A DNA stretch of 64,000 nucleotides, from the NCBI GenBank assembly GCA_030272585.1, contig BSYQ01000001.1, forward strand, positions 1,488,001 through 1,552,000, written 5' to 3'. Positions 11,201-24,726 of the stretch are shown here, one piece after another (position 1 is the stretch's first letter; every line of letters starts with the position of its first letter). A model generated the notes under the pieces. It had not been told where the DNA came from. It saw nothing but the letters and a program-made list of their open reading frames with translations, and did no database searches. The position numbers and the translations under genes were made by a program. Origin of the DNA: Bryopsis sp. KO-2023. Taxonomy: Eukaryota > Chlorophyta > Ulvophyceae > Bryopsidales > Bryopsidaceae.

Positions 11201-14200
11201 CCCATTCGAGGGTTCGAACTGCTGACCAATTGCCTATGTCTCCGGTTATACAAGCAAACGTCGGTCCATCTGTCGATGCTGTTTACGTAAGCAGATTGCA
11301 GGCCATCGAACGAAAAATTAGACTCCAGAATTCAGAAATGATCTTCCCATGACCACACCTTGACTTTCGGAGCGAGCCTGTGAATTGTTGGATTGACACT
11401 GTGTGTGGGGGGGGTGTTTTTTGTTACAGAAGGAGAATACGGATGTTCGAGGGGGGGTGCTTCAGAAGGATGCGTTTTTGGTGTTTCGGGCGCTGTGCAA
11501 GCTGTCCATCAGAACCTCCCCTGAAACTCCGGTGCTGGATTCCACGGCAGTCAGAGGGAAAGTGTTGGCGCTGGAGCTGGTGAAAGTGCTTCTGGAAAAC
11601 AGCGGTCCCGTGTTCAGCTGCTCGGAGCGTTTCATGGGGGCCATCCGACAGTATCTTTGTTTGAGTCTGCTCAAGAATTGTGCCTCTCCAATTCCTCAGG
11701 TGAACTTGTGGTGTGGTGTCTCGAATCATCCTTTCCCCACTAATTTTGTGCATGGTTTTTGCTGAACCAGCTACTGAAGTAAAGAAAGAACCCCTTCCAA
11801 CCCCTTTACTTTGTTTCTGTTTATCTCCCCTGACGGACTGTTGGAAAAAAACCCGGTTGTGCTCCAAGGGATACATACAGACAATAGAACAGTCAAATTC
11901 AAAGAAAATCTCGTTTCTTTGCTCAATTTGAATGTTGGCTTTGTGGTGCCATTCATCAGGCCTTGAGTCTGTCATGCTCCATATTCATGACCCTGGTTTC
12001 CAAATTTCGACAAGCTTTGAAAGCGGAGATTGCAGTGTTCTTCCCCATGATTCTGTTGAAGCCAATAGAGCCTCAAATCGGAAACCCCACTGCACCAACC
12101 CCCACCACCGCAGCCGTCACCACCAGTTATGCCCATCAGGTACAACTCAAAGAGAGGAAGAAAAAAAGAAGCAAAAACCCACAGCACTCGCACTCCGGCC
12201 ATTTTTCGATTTATTCTGGAACAGAGAGATCTCAACATTTAACGATGAGTCTGTGCAAAAATGGTGGTTTTGTGGGTGGAAAACAACAATACATTTTTTT
12301 GCTGATATACAGAAATGGTGGTTTTGTGCGTGGAAAAAAAAGGAAATCCATGACTTTTTTCTGATGATTATTTGAGGGGCTCCAAATAATACAGTTTGTG
12401 GTTAGAATAGTTGGTGGTTTTACGGTGTGTCGAAGCCAAATGCACGGATGGTCAGCTGTTGGTGGACCTTTTCGTGAATTATGATTGCGATTTGGAAAAC
12501 GCCAACCTGTTCGAAAGGATGATAATGGCGCTGGTCAGAAAAGCCCAAGGCAGTGGACACACCACAGATCTCTCCGAGAAATCGCAGCAACAAGAGGCAA
12601 TCTTGAGGCAAGAGGCACTTCGCTCTATGGTTAACATTCTGTGGGCTTTGGTCAGTTGGTATCAGAAGAGGGGTGCGGACGAAGGACAGGTGGGGGGGAA
12701 AATAAAACATTATCGTAGTAAAAAAAAAAAAATCTCTCTCTGGTGTTTTGTAATTCTTGCTTTTTTTTTTGGTTAGAAAAGGGGGGTTGGGAGGGGGGAT
12801 TGATCGAAAAGGTTTAGGGTCGGGTTCACAAATCAGATGTGTCCTGCAAAAAATCTATAAGGAAGGGAAAAGCCTTGTATGTATTGTTCGTTTTTTTCTT
12901 TTTGGCGTGTATGGAATACCCATTTTTCTTTTTTTTTGTATTGAATGAATGTGGAGTTGCTGTTTTTTGTTTGAACTGAGAAGAAAACGAATCCTTTGAT
13001 GAAAAAAACATGACTGTTGCTGGTTTCAGGTGCAACCTGTGTTAAAGGAGAGTACGGTCGATGCCGACAGTGTGGAAGACAGCAGCGAATTGTCCGGAAC
13101 TCAAAACGGGCGGAAGGGTCTGGATGGCCCCGCCAGCGATCCTTCGCCGATGCCAGCTCCATCTCCAACTAGGTAGTTAATTCGTTGGGAAAAAAAAATT
13201 AAAAACAATTAATGAACCACCCTGAAAAAGCATTCGTTTCCTTCTCCACAACTTTTTTCATCGCCACAAATTAAGACTCATCAGTCGCTTGCATTTTGTT
13301 TTCCTTAGGACTTGATAAGTTGCATTCAGGTTGCACTTCTTTCAGAGAAATTAAAGAACTTGTGGTGTGCTATATTCATCGGGTTAGGTTATCCCCCTTC
13401 CAGCAAGACATGGATGAAACAGCCCACAGCGCCATTGCCGCTTTCGGAGATACGGCCAAGGGTGCAGAATTGACCCAGATTCGTGAATATAAAACCAGGC
13501 TGCTCAAAGGCATCGCTCTGTTCAACAAGAGTCCAAAAAAGGGGATGGAGTTTTTGCTGGACGAAGGCGTTCTCGCCGACGATCCTGATGAAATTGCTTC
13601 GTTTTTCGGAAAGACGGACGGTCTGAACAAAACCATGATTGGGGAATTCCTTGGGGACATGAAAGAGATGTGCATCATGGTCATGCATGCATATGTGGAT
13701 GCATTGGATTTCACGGGGATGGAGCTCGATGTTGCATTAAGGTAATGCACCCCTCAATATGTTACATTATGTATTGCAGAATTTCTCACAATCCTTATTT
13801 TCTGTTTCTTTGAAAGGGTAAGAAGACGTTTGGGGGGGGGGGCTGGTTGTTTAATCTGGGTGGCTGTAGCGCCCTGCTCCTTAACACATGAGTTGATTAA
13901 GGCAGCAAGTTTCTTCTGTATTTTTCTCAAAAGTGAGCATTGATTTCCTTGTAGGGCGTTTCTGTCGGGATTTCGGCTGCCTGGGGAAGCCCAGAAAATC
14001 GATCGGTTGATGGAAAAATTCGCGGAGCGATTTTTGAAGTGCAACCCTGGGGCGTTCAAGAGTGCGGATGTCGCATATGTGCTGTCATACTCCATGATCA
14101 TGCTGAACACGGATGCTCACAACGACCAAGTTAAAAACAAAATGACCAAAGAAGGCTTCGTAAGAAATAACAGGGGAATCAACGATGATGCCGATCTGCC

Positions 14201-17200
14201 CGAAGAATATTTGGGTGCAATTTACGATCGGATAGTGGAGAACGAAATCAAAATGAGGGTAAGGAAGGATTGCACCTCAGCAATTGGTTTTTAGCATGTG
14301 CTGAATTCAGCTTTCTTAAAAGATTCCCCCGGACAATACAAGAAACTCCCATTTTTCGCTGACAAATTCGCATGTTGCGGTACAACCGATTTAATGGTTC
14401 CAACACATGTTTTAGACCGTTACTTTGTCGAAAGGAGACTGATTCGAATTGAAGCAGTGGGAAAAGAAAAGGGGTGATATGTCTTTACATGACAATCCCT
14501 TCGCTGGTATGTGCTGGAAAAGCGGTGGTGGTGTTGGGATGAGTTTTCAGATTTTTTAGGAGTGTTTGGGTGTAGGATGACTCGCTGCTGGATGGAACGA
14601 TGGATGCTCAGAGTTTGGCTCAAAACAACAAAGCTTTGGCCTGGAGGGATTTGTTCCTTGGACTCATCCCTGGACGGCGGCAAGCCAAGCTGAACGAACC
14701 CAGCGACGAGGCCATCCGTAGAACCCAAGAATACTTGAGGGAAAAAGCCAAAGGAGCCACGTTCTTCGAAGCAACTGAATGGGATACCGTGAGGCCCATG
14801 CTGGAGGTCGCATGGGCTCCCATGCTGGGGGCGTTTAGTGTTTTGTTCGAGCAATTTGATGATCAGCATGTGGTGGCCCTCTGTCTGGATGGTGAGACAG
14901 CCTGACAAGAAGAAAAATCATTTTTTTTTTGTTGTGATGATCCTTTTTGCTGTGGTTTTCTGTGAGAAGTTGAAGCGAAAAAAAGTGAAATAAAACAAAA
15001 AAGCAGGTATTAATATTAAATAACATTTTGGGGTCCTTCCGGAAGGAGATAGATACTGACATTGGGTCTGAAGGTGTATTTTTTTTTCCATATTTCCAGG
15101 GTTCCAGGCAGCGATCAATATCACGGCTCAATTGGGCATGTCGATGCTGAGGAACACGTTTGTATCAAGTGCTTGTCGATTCACTTTGTTGCATGCACCC
15201 ACGAACATGCGAGTAAAAAATGGCTTGGCCTTCAAGTCTCTGTTGGAGGTGTGCGACCAGGTGGGGGATCACTTGCAGGAAAATTGGACGGATGTGTTGA
15301 GGTGCGTTTCGAAATGGGAACAGCTGTACCAGAGCCAAGCTGGCGGCCCGACCGACGCCCTGCTCTTTGCTGCATCCAATGAGGTAAGGAAGCGATTTTT
15401 CCAGTGGGGAAAAGTCGACAAAAAATTTAAAAAGTGTATTATATACTTTCATTGTATATAATGAAAGTAAAAAAAGGTGTGAAATATGGCACGAAGGGAT
15501 ATTGTGTTTTTGATTATTTACTGGACAAGTTGGCAGTCGTTTATGTGGGGAGGAATTTCACCGACTGAAAGATATGGATAACTTCCCCTCTACAGAGCAG
15601 TGCCTCGGAACCAGCCACCACGACAGCAAAATTGAGAATGAAGTTTCGACAGCTGTCGAGGATGGGCAGCGAACTTCCCCAGGAAGAGTCCCTCAGACCG
15701 GCCCGAGGTGACAGCTTTTCGGAATCCACACTGAAACGTCAAAGCACCATCAACACCATCCCTGCGAAAGAAGGCGAATGGACAGCACCACCTCAGGTAA
15801 TTCCAGACTCTTTTTTTGAGCGACCATTAACAATGTTTCTTTATCTCTTTTAGTTGCTTTTTTTTTACAAACTGGTTCAAGTGGCATGGTAATCCCCCTG
15901 TTGTGAGGGTTCAGTGAACTGGCTTTGGAGTGCATGTGTTTTCAACCAAGCTGGGACATTGGCCATTGGCTGTGTCGATGTTTGCTCCAAGTTCCTGCTT
16001 TGCCATCGACTCCATTGCTCCAGACGCAGCTGAGGTTTTTTTTACCAATCCTGGATTCCCATGCACGATGATTGTGTGGCTTGGTTTCAGGTTCTTTTGG
16101 CAGTGGACATCCAGAATATCAATCGTTTGTTTGTGAACAGCGAGCTTCTGGACAGCGAGGCGATCGTCGATTTCGTGAAGTCCCTGTGCATGGTTTCACG
16201 AGAAGAACTGGATTCCACCCTGGCTCCGAGAGTTTTCAGTCTGACGAAGATCGTCGAGATTTCCCATTTCAACATGAAAAGAATCAGGTGTGCAAAAGAC
16301 GCAGCACTTTTCAAAAACCCTGTTTTGAAATGGACTGGCGGCGAGTGGATATTGCTTGAGCAAATTTGTCCCTTGAATTTTCAAATTTATGCATTATATA
16401 TATATATTGTTGAAAGAATGATAAATGGTTGCAGAACTGATCTGCACACTGGATAGTACCATTCATAATAATTTTTGTTTTTTGCCTTGTTTTTGTCAGG
16501 CTGGTTTGGAGCCGAATCTGGGCAATTTTGTCCGACTTCTTCATATCGGTGGGATGCCAAGGAAACCTTCAATTGGCCATGTACGCGGTGGATTCGCTCA
16601 GGCAGCTTTCCATGAAGTTTCTGGAAAGGGACGAATTGGCGAACTACACTTTCCAGAACGATTTCTTGAAGCCTTTCGTGGTGGTCATGCGTCAATCCAA
16701 AGCCGTGGAAATTCGGGAGTTGATCATCCGCTGCGTTTCGCAAATGGTGCTTGCCAGAGTTGCGAACGTCAAATCGGGTTGGAAATCCATGTTCATGGTT
16801 TTCACCACCGCCGCAGGTGAGGATTTCATAACAGCACACAGTCCATTTTTTTCTTTCTGTTTATTTTCTATAATTTGGGAATGGGGGAAGAGACCGACTC
16901 GTAGCTGTGTCGGTGTGTCAAAGGTGATGAACAGCCGACCATCGTCAGACTGGCATTCGAAACCATCGAGAAGATCGTACGGGAGCATTTCAACTATATC
17001 ACCGAGACGGAGACCACCACCTTCACGGATTGTGTCAATTGCTTGATCGCATTCACCAACAATCCTCATAGTTTGGACGTGGCCCTCAACTCGATCGCTT
17101 TCCTTCGCTACTGTGCCATCAAGCTCGCCGAAGGATCCATAGGTTCGGTCTGCATGTCTCACCCACCCACCAACCATCCCAGCATTGAGTTTTTTGTTGA

Positions 17201-19368
17201 TGGAGGCTCCGCTGGTCATGTTTTTTGAGTCGTTTCGCCTTTCTTGAGGATGGTTTTGACATATGTCAGGACATTGCTAATGGATCCATTGATTGTGCCT
17301 AGGTGATGTTGAGGAGCTTCCGGAGAATACCGCTCCAATAGCAACGAACATAACAAGAATAGTCCCTGCTGCTTCCGCTCCGGCCGAAGTGCAAGCCCTG
17401 GCCCGGTCCAGGAGCTTCGGCCTTCGATCCAGGCAATCCACATCCGAAATAGAGCGATCACGGTCGCTCGGACCAAAAGGGATCAGATTTATCGACAAAG
17501 ATGAGCACATGTACTTCTGGTTTCCCTTGCTGGCTGGATTGTCGGAATTGACATTCGATCCCAGACAGGAGATTCGCTCGAGTGCTTTGGAGGTTCTGTT
17601 CGACACTCTGAAGTTTCACGGAAAGGCATTCGCAGGGTCGTTTTGGGCTAGGATCCTGGACTCCGTGCTGCTCCCGATTTTCGACCATGTTCGAGCAGAG
17701 GTACTAACCTTGTGGAAATTTTGTTTCACTGTGGGTGGGTGCACTGGGGGGTTTTCCCCTGTCCGTAAGCGAAACATCTGTTTATTTATGATTTTGGCAC
17801 AATGTGAATGGCTGTGTAGGTAACCGACACCACCACATTCACGGACGACAAGCTCAGGGCCCAAATCGACTCTTGGCTGTATGAGACCTGCATCAAGTGC
17901 CTACAGCACCTCGTGGATTTATATCTTCAATTCTACCCTGTGCTGAGTTCCTTCGTGGACCGGCTGTTTTTGTTGCTGTCCAATTTCATGCGGAGGCCCC
18001 ATCAGAGCCTGGCTTCGATGGGGGTGGCTGCCACGGTGCGTTTGATCAACAATGCTGGGGAAATGATGGACAAGGAAACTTGGGCAGCCGCTCTGGCGGT
18101 TTTGGAGGAAACGGCCGCACAAACAAGGCCTGCAGTGGTGGAGCTGATCACTCCTCCGGAGCGCTTCAGACGGCAAAAGCCAAGCGTGGATTCACAAGGT
18201 GGGAACAAAATTTCGATCGACCCCAATCATGCAGGGGAGGTTTGCTGTTTCTGTATGGGTTGTTTTGCTGACGGTTGTGAATTTGATTATCTTTGGATAG
18301 GGACGACTGCTGTGGAGCCTGCATCAAACAGCTGGACGCTGCGATTTGGTATTGGCTCCAGGAGATTGTTGGAAGTACGCTCCAGAGGTGCTGTCCAGCT
18401 TCTGTTGGTTCAGGTATGCTAATTTAAAATGACGTAATTTTTTTTTCCCTCTTTTTGAAAAGAGTGGAAAACCTCCGCTGGACAAAATAATTATTCTGTC
18501 ATGTTTTGGGGCTTGAATGATATGTACCTGTTCCAAAAAGACTTATATTTTGTCTGACTTCAGGCTGTTGGGGAGATTTACGCTAGTTCTGGAGCAAAAA
18601 TGGATCCCAAGTTGATGCTGCAACTCTTGAGGACCTTGAAAACAATCTCCGACCATGCGAGGGCTGTGGACAGTGATCAGAATCTTAGGCAAGGCCTCGC
18701 AGTTTTGCAAGCGGAGGATCGATTGTCAGACGAAATGAGGATCATGGATCCGCCTTTGCTGAGATTGGAGTGCGAGGGCTCACATTCATATTTGTCCATG
18801 TTGCTGCATCTGAGCATAACGGAAGGCGACGACTACCTGAAAGCCTGTGATGTGGAAACACGCATGGTGGGTCGAGATGGTGCAAATCTGGAAGGATGCA
18901 CCCCTCCTTTTGCTTGAAATGAGTGCATATCTTTTCAATTTTTTTGTGGTGGGAGGATTGGAGTAAGTGTTGATTTTGATGTTCAACCAGGTGGATGTCT
19001 GTCTGGCAAATCTTGAGCGATTTGATGGGAGGAAATCTCGGAAGCGTAACACATCATCCGATCCAGTCCCGAAAGCGGCTGCTCTTCCCTCTGTGTCTGA
19101 CTCTCCACGGGGCCGCGTGGTTGCTCAAACCAGTGAAGGTGCCCCTGTATTGATGGCCTCCACAGTGTCAGAATATTCCATGTATTCCCCCCTTGTGGTG
19201 GCCACCCTGCGAGCTCTGAATGCGTTTCCGGAGGACATATTCAAGCGGCACTTGAAGAGGTTCTACCCGGTGTTGACCGAGCTGATTGCATGCGAACATG
19301 CTCCTTTAGAAATGCATCAAGCTTTGAGTGATGTGTTTGCACAAAGAATTGGCCCGCTGATCATGTGA
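8287..19368 (+). CDS. BIG/ARFGEF-type Sec7 guanine nucleotide exchange factor for ARF
   Basis: Large ARF-GEFs of the BIG family load GTP on ARF GTPases at the trans-Golgi and endosomes to start coat and vesicle formation. The gene has many exons over 11 kb. The N-terminal DCB region includes [20 protein letters not shown] and [14 protein letters not shown]. The HUS box reads [17 protein letters not shown] (about 12470-12520). The Sec7 domain is at about 13430-14270, with the glutamic-finger segment MIGEFLGDM, the loop [18 protein letters not shown] and [11 protein letters not shown] repeats continue to the C-terminal exon, which ends [10 protein letters not shown]. An acidic Glu/Asp/Ser linker (about 9290-9720) lies before the first conserved block. 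Start at 8287 is the Met before a BIG-like [15 protein letters not shown]; an in-frame Met lies at 8263. Confidence 0.9.
15444..15469. repeat. 10-bp inverted repeat in an ARF-GEF intron
   Basis: TACTTTCATT and its reverse complement AATGAAAGTA are separated by GTATAT. The site is AT-rich and intronic. Confidence 0.6.
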
Positions 19369-19941
19369 AAGAGAAATGTGCATGTACATCATGGGTTTCG
19401 TGATTTGAATTTTGGGGGGGAGGGGTTTGGAGGAGGGTGGTTTTGGAGTTTTGGATATGAGGACTGCTTGTTGGGCATTTGTGTATTTATGTTAACCATT
19501 ATGCATTTGAGCAGATTTGGTGGGCGGGGGGGGGGGGAGGGGGTTGCAGCATAACAAGTACAAACATATATATAGCCAGGTCAGCTGAAAAATAAATCTT
19601 GGTGGGATTTATCCAGAGGGGTTCGAAATTTGGGGGGGGGGGGGGGAAGAGTCAAAATTTCGCAGGAGTACTTTCCAAGAGACGTTGTGATGCACTTATT
19701 GTTTGTTAATGAGCATTCAAATCAGAACATTTTTCAGCTTCTGTTAAAATTGAAGGGCATTTTCAGTTTCAGTAAAGAGGTACACCCACGAAAGACAACA
19801 ACAAAGATTGCCCAGCAGACTCTAGTATTGATCTCGTCCAAATCTCAACAGTAGCAATGCTGGATGGATGACTTTTTTGCCAAGGAAGAGTGAAAGAGTG
19901 GTACACGCTTGTTACATTTTGACATTTTTGACATTTTCGAG
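19369..19941. other. Convergent intergenic region, ARF-GEF / NDUFB2-like 3' ends
   Basis: This holds two long poly-G runs (about 19527-19538 and 19632-19645) and presumably the 3' untranslated regions of both genes. No further gene seen. Confidence 0.5.
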
Positions 19942-21077
19942 TCAGTGGTGAGCCTCCTCTCCACCATTTTTCTCTTCCTCCTCGATTTCTTTATCGAAGT
20001 GAACAGCATGGCCAAACTGCAGCAGAAAATAAGACAGATTGATGAGTCCATGTACAGGCGGAAAGACACCACTGAAAAATTGCTTCCCGATCAATAAGAT
20101 GTAGAGGACAATATTCCATGATCACAAACAATCCTCCATTCAGGAAAGAAGAGGAAGAGCGTGGTTTATCAAAATCACAGACTTCCATAAAATGCTCCCC
20201 CCCCCCCCCAAAAAAAAAGGAAATCAGAAACAGAAAATAAAACACCACCACAAAAATGAAGATTCTCGACTTTTTTGGATATTTCACCCTTGATATTTTG
20301 GGGTTTATAAATTGAACCAATGTGTTCACATTCTGCTGCCATTTTCGCAGGACAGAGATCCCCACCAGGAAAGTATCGTAGTCATTATAGAAGCGATAGA
20401 AGATCCAAAACCTGGCAGCAATTCACAACAAAACATTAGAACGAGAAGCTGCCCATGTCACTCATTTCCTCAGTGAACGGACTGCATCGGCATTTGTCCA
20501 ATACAAACAAATAGAAAGGAGAACCAGCAATCTGCTGATGTGTTGATTGGTTAAACAGGGATTTCTTCCCACAATAATATTGTCCAAATTGATCGCTCCA
20601 TCCCTGATTTTTTTCACTGGGATTCACAGTGTTAAAACTCACCACATCAGGCCACCCATGAATTCAGCTGTGAAAGTGTAAATTTTAGCTGGTTTGTGAA
20701 GAGTCAGACCAGCATAGGTCACACCTTCTCCATGCCCCCCTGTTGCAATCCACACCACTCTAAACACATTCCAAAAGCTCCACAAGACCTCTGCAGTATT
20801 TTTTTTAACCCCCAGTCAGACAGCAATGAACACCCACCACTCGAAAGGGCCCAGCTTGGACAGTGTTCCACTCCAATAACTTATATACAACAACTGACTT
20901 GGGTCGATCCCTAGTTTCAGGATGACGCTTTTTTTTTTCCTAGTCTTCTCCTTTGCTTGGCGTACCTGCCATTCCTCTTACTTGCCCAGCAGGTGCATTT
21001 TTCGCAGCACCGTTAACAGCTCCGAAATTGGTAGACCTCAACGCACGTCCTGCGGCAGTCGCACACGCTCGGAACAT
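19942..21077 (-). CDS. NDUFB2-like subunit of mitochondrial complex I
   Basis: This small gene has four exons on the minus strand: 20982-21077, 20643-20740, 20366-20411 and 19942-20016. All have GT-AG ends, phases agree, and they join to 104 residues. Exon 1 is a typical mitochondrial presequence (MFRACATAAGRALRST, no acidic residues). The mature part reads GHGEGVTYAGLTLHKP, AEFMGGLMWFWIFYRF and then an acidic/His tail ending EEAHH. This matches the plant subunit, as I recall it, in ITYKGVTLHQP and VMWFWILYR, and animal NDUFB2 in GLMWFWILWRF. It is a single-span accessory subunit of the membrane arm of NADH dehydrogenase. It is head to head with the kinase gene. Confidence 0.85.
20197..20218 (-). 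repeat. Compound T9-G13 tract (minus-strand sense)
   Basis: Thirteen C followed by nine A on the plus strand, so TTTTTTTTT then a G run on the transcribed strand of an NDUFB2-like intron. Similar tracts occur at 24166, 35126 and 39140. Confidence 0.8.
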
Positions 21078-21326
21078 CGCGGCCAAACTCACAGCCTATC
21101 CACCAAAACAATCGTCGACTTTAAATCTTTCTGTATTTTTTTCGCATCGAAAACCCACAAGAATGACTAATCTGTCCGGAGGAAACTGCATGCCACTCGT
21201 GGGGATACGTGACTGAACCTCTTAGCAAACTGCTCACTCCACCAAAATCGTTATTTTTTTTTCACTTGTTGAACCGTGCATACAGGCGGAAGCCGCTGTT
21301 TGTCCAGTTTTTAAAACGAAAGACCA
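21078..21326. promoter_or_regulatory. Shared upstream region of NDUFB2-like and kinase genes
   Basis: 249 bp separate two divergent start codons. No classical element was recognised. Bidirectional promoter function is inferred from spacing. Confidence 0.4.
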
Positions 21327-24300
21327 ATGGAACAGGAAGAAAAACAACAGCAGAGAGGCTCCGACACGAGTGGGGGTGAAACATCCACCCAGACCCCACA
21401 GAATCCCTTGGTAACGCAAGGGAGCAACTCGAAATGGCTGGACGTCCAGCAGAAGGTGCTGGTCCCGATTCGTGCGACGATGAACTTTCGCACGTTGCGA
21501 GATATGTATGGGGAAGTCGTGTTGGATCCAGGAAGGCTCAAATTCGTCTCCTTGCTGGGAGGTAAGCCGAGCGTTTTTCGAAAAAGAAAGAGTGAGGTTT
21601 CGTTGCTTCTTCTTTTTTCCTCCCCAACGGTTGGATGCAGCCTTCGTTCCAGTTTCGATAACGTAACACACAGTCGATTTTTTTTCTTCTGGTTTTGAAG
21701 TGCAGAGGGCAACTATGGCACAGTATCGAAATACGAATATACTGACTTAGATAAGAAAAAAACGTACGTGGCGTTGAAGAGACTCAAGCCAGGGGTGGTC
21801 TCCGCTCAGGTAATTGATATATCGTCTCGGAGAACATATATATTTTTATATTTTATTCTTGTTTATTTTATTTTTCTTATTAGAGAGACAGAGAAAACGA
21901 TTGAGATCGATCTGCTTGGTTTTGGTTTTACCAAATTTTTTCAATCCTGAGGTTGGAATTTCCTCAATAACATGTGTGAGTTGGGTGCCGATTCTTGATG
22001 TGCAATAAATCTCCACAGGATATGCTGGATTTCATGAGAGAGGTCAAGATTTTAAAAAAGGTAAAATCTGGTGTTTGAAACAAGTCACTCGACTTGTGGA
22101 ACAGAAACACAAGTGCAGGCAACTCATTTTTTTTATTTTTTTTGGGAGCAATGCACCAATGTCTGGGCTCCTCGCATAGTGCGCATAATAAATGGGTAAA
22201 TCCTAAGTGTTTTTCGTTGAGAAAGAAGGGAAAAAAAGAAAAAAAAACACAGAAAAAAATATCGAAAGCAAACAATGGGAGCTGGTTAAATTCTCACATT
22301 GCTTCGTTGAATAGAGAATTTGCCAAAAAAAAACAAATCTCAATGAAGCAATGTCTTCCCAGTCAACTTTTCACATGGATATATTTATGATGCTGGTATA
22401 GTTTTCAGTTCAATTCAACCATGTGATCTGGTTCCTTGCAGTTACGGCATAGCAGGATTGCCAACTTCAGGGGCACTGGATACCTCCCACCTGAAGAAGA
22501 AGGTGGAGAAGAAGATGCTTTCCTGGTGGGAAAACCAAGCTAAGATCAATAAAAAAAACTAAAGTTCTATCTGCACAACCTTATCGACCCGTTTCCATCA
22601 AATGCGCAGAATTGTATTCCTGTATTGCTTGAGCACTGTAGTTTTTATAGAGGAAGATGTAAAATTTTTTTTGAAGTCTTTTTCCACAAGATTTGCTGAG
22701 TGCAACATTTCTCACGGGGATTTTTTGGATACATACATCCAACCAAGTGTTGAATGCATCAAAGGCTGTTTTCTTAACAATGACTTCGATTGTTGTCAGG
22801 CACAAGACCTGGTCGAAGGTGGATCCCTTCGAACCTTGCTGGAAAAACAGATGAAATCTCCAAAAGAGAAGCTGTACACATTGTGAGTGTCGTCTCGCAA
22901 ATAATTTTGATTTTGAGGGGGGGAAAAACGATGTTTCCTTTTTTTTTTTTTTTTTCAATTTCCATGCTTTTTGTCAGGGTTTATTTTTCCCTCAACTTGA
23001 GAGAAAGAAAGGAAAAAAACGAGTGAAAACGATTTTTTTGCTGGGCTGCTGTGGAGTTGTTTTCTGGTTGTAATGTGATGCTGAATTTTCAACAGGGGGG
23101 ATGCGATCACATGGCTGCTGGACGTTGCTCGTGGCCTCAAGTATCTGCATCAGGCGGAACCCCAGGTTATCCACAGAGACCTGAAACTCGAGAATATCAT
23201 GTTGACATGTGAGCAGCCATTGACAAAAGAATGCAACAGACAGTAGCTGTGATTACTTCCATGGGGGGTGAACCGTTTGGCTTCTCCCTCTGGTTTTCAA
23301 GGGTGGATAAGAATCAAGGTACCATCGCCCCTCCATGACATGCAAACACACGCACACACATTTCATCTTAGAAATTTGATTCATGTCCAGTAATCGGCAT
23401 GGCTTTTGGTTTTGATGGGGTGATTGATCGATTGGTTGTGTTTTCAGTGGATAGGGAGGCGAGACTTGTCGATTTTGGGCTGCATAAGGTCATCGGTAGG
23501 TTGCTGATTGTGTATTATCCGATAATTTTCCACACATCTGAATATCTGGGTATATGTTGTTCTTCTGCCCCCCCCCCCCCCCTCCCTCTTTTCTCCGTTC
23601 AATTGTACAATCTTTCACTTATTTTTGTTTATTTTTATTTGCTCGAGTCTCCATGTCAGACAAAAACATATCTGGATTGTTCGCCGTGTGTACAAAATAC
23701 AATGGAATGAAGACTTTAAAAATCAACTTGTGGTTGCACAGATAAGTGGGATAGGGAGGGTGCAGGGGAAGAGGCGATGTTCGATATGACTGGCGGGACC
23801 GGTGCCCTTATGTACATGCCTCCGGAGGCTATGCTGGGCACCAAGTACAATCACAAGGTGGATGTGTATTCGTTCAGCATAATCGCATGGGAACTGCTCC
23901 ATCACGAGATGCTGATAGCTCGAATATGCAAGTCATCGAACGCTCAACGGGATCTCCGAAACTATGCTAAGTATGTCGCCCACGAGGTATGGTTGGCATC
24001 ATTAATGCTTGTTACTGTCACTGTAGCTAAGCATCGTTGTGTTTTCGAAGATTGCCAACACGGTCTGGATTTTTGTGTGTGTGTTTTTCAGGCGTACAGG
24101 CCACCGATTTCTGCAACCCTACCTGGACCAGTTGGTGAGCTTCGATTTCGATTTTGATTTCGGGGTTTTTTTTTGGGGGGGGGAGGGGAAGATTGGGTCT
24201 TTCCTTTTTGTTGCCACTGCTGGCACAGCCCGGTTGATTGAGATACTTTGCGTTTTCTGTTTTTGATGTATTTCAGCGGAGTTGATATCGGATTGCTGGC

Positions 24301-24726
24301 AGGAAGATCCCATGAAGAGGTATGATTCCATTCCGTTGAATGACGCTTCGATAAGAAAAATTGATGAGTTTTGCAGGAAAGATTTTTTCAAGATGCCGTT
24401 TCTTTCTGTGATTGTAGGCCTGAGTTCGCAGATCTCGTTCCACGGCTGATGAAGATCAAAGGTTTGCTGGCAGTCATACTTTTTTTTCTCTTTCAAATTA
24501 GTCATTCAAACGCTGAGAATGCATTGCACAACCCAAAGTGGGATAATAAATAATACTCCCTCCTTGAACTACAGAGGAAGTGAAAACGATGGAAGCGGAA
24601 GCCCCTCCACCGCCGGAACGACAACGTTCGGGCAGCAGTTGGCTGAGCGGAATCAGCGCAACCAGGAACAAAAAGGAAACCAAGAAAGACAAGGGGGAGC
24701 GGAAGACTTGCTTTTGGTGCTTCTGA
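21327..24726 (+). CDS. Protein kinase (Ser/Thr or Raf-like), multi-exon
   Basis: About ten short exons join into a complete kinase domain. Seen in order: glycine loop LLGEGNYGTVSKYEY (split by the first intron), the lysine in YVALKRLKP, the helix-C glutamate in FMREVKILKK, the hinge region QDLVEGGSLRTLLEKQ, the catalytic loop VIHRDLKLENIML, the metal-binding VDFGLHKVI, the activation-segment end GALMYMPPEAMLGT, KVDVYSFSIIAWELLHHEM, and DCWQEDPMKRPEFADLVPRLM. All catalytic residues are present. HRDLKLEN points to Ser/Thr specificity, and the layout resembles plant Raf-like kinases, but the subfamily is not settled. The N-terminal 55 residues are low complexity. The C-terminus is Lys-rich and ends with KTCFWCF, cysteines that might be acylated (inference). 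Confidence 0.85.
24166..24183 (+). repeat. Compound T9-G9 tract in a kinase intron
   Basis: Nine T are followed by nine G with a sharp junction, in the sense strand of an intron. Confidence 0.8.

Noticed and set aside
11200-11245. tRNA-like B-box string (GGGTTCGAACTGCTGACC)
   Set aside because: It lies inside a coding exon of the ARF-GEF in frame, and no acceptor stem or anticodon arm can be drawn around it.
20436-20645. Filamin-like strand (IAGSPFYLFVL) on the minus strand
   Set aside because: It lies in an intron of the NDUFB2-like gene, and the spacing to other filamin signatures is wrong.
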